Assembly (NCBI GenBank): GCA_015039315.1
Contig: WIDE01000299.1
Span: 1-12,368, forward strand
DNA from: Clavulina sp. PMI_390
Taxonomy: Eukaryota; Basidiomycota; Agaricomycetes; Cantharellales; Hydnaceae
Length of the DNA: 12,368 nucleotides
Direction of reading: 5' to 3'
Of the stretch, positions 7,434 through 12,368 are shown piece by piece (the first letter of the stretch is position 1; every line of letters begins with the position of its first letter). The translations under genes were made by a program, and so were the position numbers. Under the pieces are notes generated by a model that was given only the letters and a program-made list of their open reading frames with translations, searched no databases and was not told the DNA's origin.

Positions 7434-8520
7434 CATATACTTGGTAGCCTGATTGCACTTCAGATAGATTGCTTGAAATAGCCTTCACCCGACTAAGCAA
7501 AGGGCTTCCTTTTGGTGTAACGTTCTCGATTCAGAATATAAACTCGTTATGGAAAAGATTATTGTATTTGTTCCCTCCCCAGGGGTCGGGCGTGGCTTGA
7601 GGAAGTCAGGCTCTTCGGGGCCCGGCGCCCTATATCCGACTAATACTATGCCACACAACCACAGACTACCATACGACGACCCTTGAAGATGAATAAACTT
7701 CCCTGTAGTCTAGATAAGGCGCCACGACGGCAGAAACCTTGTATGAACAACGGAGCAGGTCAGAAAGCAAAGCAGTCGCCGCATTCTGGACACCTTTGCA
7801 TTCTATAGAAAAACTAGGATGAGATGAGGCCAGCAAGCACAGCGAGCTTTAGCAACGGCGCCATTAGGAGCGATGAGGGAAATGGAGGGGATGCGGGAAG
7901 ATTTTTGCGCCGGAAGTCTTTGTTCCAGTAGTGCCGGCCATGCGCACGCAGGCTGCTTGCGACACGGCTTGAAAGCCTGAGCCGGAGTTCTGCTAGTACG
8001 AGGCCGCTCTTGAAGGTTATATTTTTCGGAAATGGGCGATGACACCCATCTCCTTTTGTCACAACTAGAATAACGATATGACATTCTAAGCAGCATAGCA
8101 TCGAGAGATCTCAACGCGATAATGTTTATTCGCTCACCCTTTACTGCGGTGCCCACTAACACGTCGGTCCCATCGAGATTAGGGTGCCGATCTGTGGATT
8201 AATTAGTGGAGGGAGCATGTATTTAGGGCGCCATGCTGCGGGAGCTTCTTCATCCTCGTGTTTAGTGGCAGTGGTTTGATGATGAACATTCGGCGTGACG
8301 TGAGGGTGAATGGTGCGAGTTGGGAATGCTGCCGACAGCGACTATGATATCGGCGGCCAAAAGTTTTCATGCGCTAAATTGGGTCATCATATTCGTCGAT
8401 TGCCTACGCTGAAAGCTCTAGACAAAGCTGAGGCGCGTGTTACCCGGACGCACTGGTTCATCAGGCCCGCAACCGTGAGAAAGACATTAGTCCAAGCGCT
8501 CGATTGTTTGCCACTCATCC
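7434..8520. other. Gene-poor spacer between the F-box triplet and F-box gene 4
   Basis: About 1.1 kb without a supportable gene. The longest open frames (minus strand 7803-8162 and 7814-8101, plus strand 8310-8549) show no domain, no consistent extension by splicing and no similarity to the flanking genes. I see no terminal repeats or transposase fragments. The last few hundred bases before 8521 presumably contain the promoter of F-box gene 4, but no clear TATA or CCAAT element stands out. Confidence 0.5.
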
Positions 8521-10207
8521 ATGGGGCAATGGGCAGACTTGCCTACTGAGCTTGTGAATCAGGTACTACAAGAGCTATGCCTTAAACCCAACTCCATCCA
8601 AAATGAACTACTTTGGAAATCTGGTCACAAAAAAAGTCTGCTGAACTGCACATATGTCTCCCGTCAGCTCCATGCAGTCGCGAAACCCCTCCTTTTTCGC
8701 GATGTTCGCCTTCAAGTCCCTCTTGCATACAATGAAAGAGGAAGAACAACTTCTTTCCCCAGCCTTCGTCAATTCACGTGCGCAATAGCACTTAACCCTC
8801 ATCTGGGAAATTATGTTCGCAGTCTATCTGTGGACTCACTTGGCAGTAACTACGGCCACTTTGAATCCAATCTGGCCCTGTGGAAAGCATCTGTGGATGA
8901 GCAAAAGGTTCAGGACGTGCTTTCAGGAGACAAATCTGCCCACACTGAGCTATCTGCCATTCTCCAAGCCCTACCAGAGCTTGGGCTGAGCAACGGTCTT
9001 GTGCTCCACGGGCACTCAGAAGGGATCTTCATTACTCTCCTACATCTACTTCCCAAACTACTTGTCCTCAATATTGTAGCACGATCGAACTTTGCTTTTA
9101 TTGCTTACTCCTGCTTTGGTGGATTTGGAGGCAATATCCCTGGTTCGCTGCGTTCGATATCGGAGCTTTCACTTGCTGCCCGGGATGAACTGAATAATGG
9201 CGTGGGTCTCTCGCACACTCTTCATACAGCCCCAGTCTCACAAGTATTTTTAGGGCGGATTCGACATCCACGAATTTGCCCCCTTCATGTGTCTGCCGTC
9301 TCTCCAAACAATGACGGTGCACAATAGCTGTGAGGGAGAATACGATTTAACCCCATGGCTCCAGTTAGGCGTATCGCACTCGGACGTCCCCCCAAGTTCA
9401 CTACTACCTAATGGCCCAATCCCCAATCCACCAACGTTCTTCAAGATAGGTATCGGATATGCCCTCCTAGCCAAGTCAAGTTGTGTTACAAGTCTTCACC
9501 TGAAAAGCTCAGTTGCATCGTGCATATCCTTGAGCAAGATCCTCATGCTCCCCATGCATTTGGAGAGATTCGAGTATGAGATTGGCGAACCAAGCCACGA
9601 ACCATTCTGTCCTTCTGATTTTCTCCCCGGTTTGCTAACTCAAGCACTATCCTTGAGAGAGCTCAAGATTACGTTGGAAACGGACAATCATGAATGGGAT
9701 GATGATGAACCATTTATTGGATCGCTCTCTGGCATGATTACGCTTGAGACGCTGCAAGTTCCTCTCCCTGTTCTCCTTGCCGGCGCCGAAGAGTTCAGAA
9801 GCGATGGGGACAATGAAGAAGACGATGGTGGTGATGAAGGTGATGAAGATGATGAAGATGTCGATAACGATACCAAAGACGCCCGGGACAAAGATGGATG
9901 GCCCGTTCGTCTCCTTAATCCTCCTGTAGCCCTTGCCGGCACTCATAATCCCCTCGATGATCTCCTCCCTCCGAACCTCAACTCACTCGAGCTTTCCATG
10001 GCGCAACTCTCCTTTGCCCAGTTCATGAAGCGGACAGGGCTTCCTCAAAGTCTGGTGTTCACTCGCCAGCGTGTCCCTACGCTAATTAATCTTGAGGTCA
10101 CTGGCGGGTTGGGCAATTACAGTGTGACGAATCACCTCTTGGAGCTAGCACCAGAACTCGACCCTCCTATAAATGTAACTTTTTTCGTGAGTGTGAAATT
10201 TCTTTAA
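8521..10207 (+). CDS. F-box/LRR-like protein 4 (exons 8521-9201 and 9254-10207)
   Basis: Predicted 544-residue F-box protein of a different subfamily from genes 1-3. The F-box lies at the very N-terminus, residues 5-62: ADLPTELVNQVLQEL, then SLLNCTYVSRQLHAVAKPLL and FRDVRL. This is the usual start of such proteins and supports the ATG at 8521. LRR-like segments follow (FPSLRQF, LHLLPKLLVLNIV, LPSLQTMTVHN, SLRELKITLET, LPPNLNSLELSM). Two reading frames are joined by a 52-nt intron (9202-9253, GTGGGT..TTTTTAG). The join is in phase and runs from LNNG into GGFDIHEFAPFMCLPSLQTM, whereas reading through gives unrelated sequence and a stop at 9327. An acidic, Asp/Glu/Gly-rich tract occupies about residues 410-437. 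The likely role is SCF substrate recognition, with an unknown target. The end is uncertain: a GTGAGT at 10187 could splice to TTCTAG at 10262, replacing the last six residues by GISN and ending at 10277. Confidence 0.75.
9202..9253 (+). other. Intron 1 of F-box gene 4 (52 nt, phase 0)
   Basis: The donor is GTGGGT after AATGGC, and the acceptor is TTTTTAG preceded by a branch-like CTCAC. It joins frame 1 to frame 2 with no residue lost from the LRR-like FMCLPSLQ segment. Confidence 0.65.
9798..9880 (+). repeat. GAT/GAA-rich low-complexity tract coding an acidic run
   Basis: Imperfect GATGAA/GATGGT trinucleotide-type repeats inside exon 2 of F-box gene 4 encode a run of Asp, Glu and Gly. Such tracts expand and contract easily. 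The run would form a disordered acidic loop between two LRR-like segments. Confidence 0.7.
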
Positions 10208-10262
10208 CTGATTTACGCTCCATAACTCAATCTCCCGGCTTTTTTCTCGTGTGCGGTTCTAG
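10187..10262 (+). other. Possible intron 2 of F-box gene 4 (76 nt)
   Basis: A consensus donor GTGAGT and a pyrimidine-rich acceptor ending TTCTAG flank 76 nt with branch-like TTTAAC and ATAAC. Splicing leaves a 15-nt last exon (10263-10277) coding GISN and stop. Without splicing the frame ends at 10207. The sequence alone does not decide. Confidence 0.4.
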
Positions 10263-10277
10263 GGCATCTCCAATTGA

Positions 10278-12190
10278 AATCTTTTCGTCTCTCTCCCCTG
10301 CACAGTCAATAGGCCACAACGGGATAGCCAAAATTATCCAGCCGTGCTGTTGGAATCCAGGCCAGGGCTTATCGGGATGGAAGACAGAACTAAAGATTAG
10401 AACTACTACGGAGACAATATATATACACAAAAGCAATCGAGCTTATACTCTAACACGTGCTCTAGTGTAGCTCACAGATTATCCTCCTATATCATTCAGG
10501 CTCAAACGCGCTAATACAATGTTTGCCCGCTAATAGCGCCAGTTCACACTATGTTTCGAGCAATCACATTGCAGCTAGCCTCCTTTAGCACCACACATTG
10601 CATCTCATTTATATAGATACTAGAATGTACGGTGCTTGCGAGAGTGTATAATTCACAAATATCTCAGTAAGCGACGGATCAACACCGTTTATATTAGACG
10701 AGAGCAAATAACACTATACGGGGTGGGCCATGCAGAGAGAGATCACCAAGCATGATAATGTGAAACGACAGTGTAGTGAATACCTTGCGCGAGGAAGCTC
10801 TTCTGGCCACGGGCGTACAATTCCCATTAAAGACTTATTTTGTTATCCTGTAGATTTTCAGAGAGGTTTTGACATGATCGTGAAGCGCAATCAACTTGAA
10901 GAACTTGTGGACAGCGGACATCCAGAAAAGACGCCGATGCTGTAATTGGATCCATATTGCAAGAGTACGTGATTCGTATAATTGGCAAAATTTCGCGTTG
11001 ATGAATTATGATCGATGATGGAATGGTATGTTGCGCGAGCATGATTCACTTCACAAATTCATTGCATTCCGGAGAAGTGCAAAGCTCTGTCGGAAAACGG
11101 ACAAAGCCGCAGCGCGCAATTAGCTTAGAGTTTAAGGCCATCTGCAAGTAATTTGGCTGTAGGATCTGGATGTTATAAACGATGATTCAGGTTGTTAAGC
11201 TTTGCTGGAAGACTTGGGCTTCAAACCCGTCTCTCAAGCATACCAAGCCGGCGATCATGATGATTGCAATTGTGATTCGCCTCATATATCATGCATTTCG
11301 CATTCTAGTGAATGTTAAGGCGAGGATATTCTGGGACAGGGCTAAAGGTGAAGAGAAGACAATTGAGGGATAGGTGCGGGATGTGGATCGATGTGCTCCA
11401 GTTCCCATTATGAAGATTTTTGATATTTATGATACAGACGATGATTTTTCAAGTGAATTTTGATTGATGTTGGATATATACGTGAGGGTACATGTGCGTA
11501 GGTATGATAAGGAGCCAGCTGGACGATGATGTTAAGTGCTTCATTGGGAAATATTGATGACATCTTCATTTAAACGTTTCAAGCAAGTACGGACCACCTC
11601 CTAAAAGGATGAGAGTTCAGAAATCGCGAGCAAAACAGTCAAGCCGACCATATGCGGCAATCGAACCTTAGTACTGCAACCATCTCCATGTCATACTATG
11701 GGAGACCCTAGCGTCCGAGACATTGTGGAATAATTAGCTAAATTGATTAGCCTTACGCATTATCGAGAGGTAGAGAGAGTAGAAATGGGACTCAATGAGG
11801 CAGAGCGGAAGCAATTGTTGTGTCATGAGCACCGCACCAAACGTGAGTCGCCAATGAAAAGCAAACGCAGCCGCGGTGTTCCTAAGGCTAGCTTGGCGTC
11901 CCATCATACGGGGGATCCATCCGGTATAGGGTGTGGATATCAGAGAACGATAGCCATGATGTTGAACGCGGCAATCACTGGGCTCACCGCTTTAGTATCC
12001 CGAGGGCGGCGGATGCGGTCCACACGGCTACGAATGGCCCCAGCATAATAAAAAGCTAACTGGGCATCAAAATACCGGGTAAATAGCATCTAACGAATGC
12101 AGGATGGTGGGAGGAGGGTGGGGAGAACCAAGTGCGGAACGTGACAGTAACAGGCGGATTAGCATAGCGGGCCACGGCCATCATGAGCGA
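10278..12190. other. Gene-free, relatively AT-rich region
   Basis: Roughly 1.9 kb with no recognisable gene on either strand. The open frames of 60-100 codons (for example 10730-10945, 11182-11373 and 11743-12048) have no recognisable domain, no plausible splice extension and no paralog in the window. I find no long terminal repeats, no transposase or reverse-transcriptase motif and no tRNA. Part of it may be 3' flank of F-box gene 4 and far-upstream sequence of the next gene. Confidence 0.5.
12106..12123 (+). other. G-rich tract with quadruplex potential
   Basis: GGTGGGAGGAGGGTGGGG has five G runs separated by single A or T, a pattern compatible with a two- or three-tier G-quadruplex. It lies about 250 nt upstream of the presumed next start codon. 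Confidence 0.4.
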
Positions 12191-12191
12191 G

Positions 12192-12368
12192 CCAATCAGC
12201 TTCCGGTCGTTCTTCCCGCTCTTATATTGTTAGAAACTATTGATTTCCAAATCCGGTTCTCTCTGCCACTGAACATTGATCCTTGTTTATGTTAACTTGC
12301 CTCATGGTTGGTCTTGCCTTACACAGCATCTTGAACAGCCCACAACCTCACGACCTCACCCTCACCAT
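12192..12368 (+). promoter_or_regulatory. Probable promoter and 5' leader of a gene starting at the right edge
   Basis: A CCAAT box (CCAATCAG at 12192-12199) is followed 23 nt later by a TATA-like TTATATTG (12222-12229). After that comes a C/T/A-rich leader ending CCTCACCCTCACCAT at the window edge, a good fungal start context if the next base is G. The start codon itself cannot be verified because the window ends at its second base. Confidence 0.35.

Noticed and set aside
7803..8162. Minus-strand open frames of 119 and 95 codons, the second ending in a signal-peptide-like MAPLLKLAVLAGLISS before a stop.
   Set aside because: No domain, no convincing splice extension past the stop and no paralog. 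The hydrophobic stretch ends at once in a stop codon, so chance is more likely than a secreted protein gene.
9647..9946. Minus-strand open frames opposite the acidic tract of F-box gene 4, with long Ser or Ile/Phe runs.
   Set aside because: They are antisense shadows of the GAT/GAA-rich coding repeat.
11655..11720. GCAATCGAACCTTAG, another reverse T-loop-like sequence, considered as a minus-strand tRNA.
   Set aside because: The bases flanking the loop do not pair into a T stem, and no cloverleaf could be drawn.
10278..12190. Possible transposon or LTR remnant in the gene-free right part.
   Set aside because: By eye there are no terminal direct or inverted repeats, no target-site duplication, no primer-binding site and no transposase or reverse-transcriptase motif. 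A repeat-library search would be needed to revive the idea.

Overview
The window looks like a euchromatic stretch of a basidiomycete fungus, most likely an Agaricomycete. The evidence is short GT-AG introns of about 50-76 nt, F-box proteins of the lineage-expanded Agaricomycete type (an N-terminal heptad-like segment, then an F-box-like helix, then degenerate leucine-rich repeats), and a fungal wax-synthase-type MBOAT gene. This assignment is inference from gene families and architecture, not a database match. All recognised genes lie on the + strand.

Layout: positions 1-135 are the last 44 codons of a wax-synthase-domain (MBOAT) gene that starts outside the window. At 539-2285 is F-box gene 1, with two exons and intact. 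Its stop is followed within about 60 nt by a 5'-truncated wax-synthase pseudogene (2343-3064) with at least three frame breaks. At 3534-5273 is F-box gene 2, a close paralog of gene 1 with the same exon-1 length and intron length, broken by one 1-nt frameshift. At 5741-7433 is F-box gene 3, a more diverged paralog with the same intron and its own 1-nt frameshift that creates an immediate stop. After about 1.1 kb with no recognisable gene comes F-box gene 4 (8521-10207 or 10277), a different F-box/LRR-like subfamily with an acidic tract. The last 2 kb (10278-12368) hold no recognisable gene. The final 200 nt look like the promoter and 5' leader of a gene starting at or just past the right edge.

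Best reading: a [wax synthase - F-box] module was duplicated head-to-tail. One wax-synthase copy then decayed, while F-box copies spread and are partly decaying. This is a birth-and-death F-box cluster. I see no sign of CRISPR, rRNA, tRNA or an intact transposon, and nothing that I would call a new multi-gene system. The most useful leads are the three F-box paralogs at graded stages of decay, a frameshifted exon segment in copy 3 that could be removed as an 'intron', and short upstream motifs shared between the copies.
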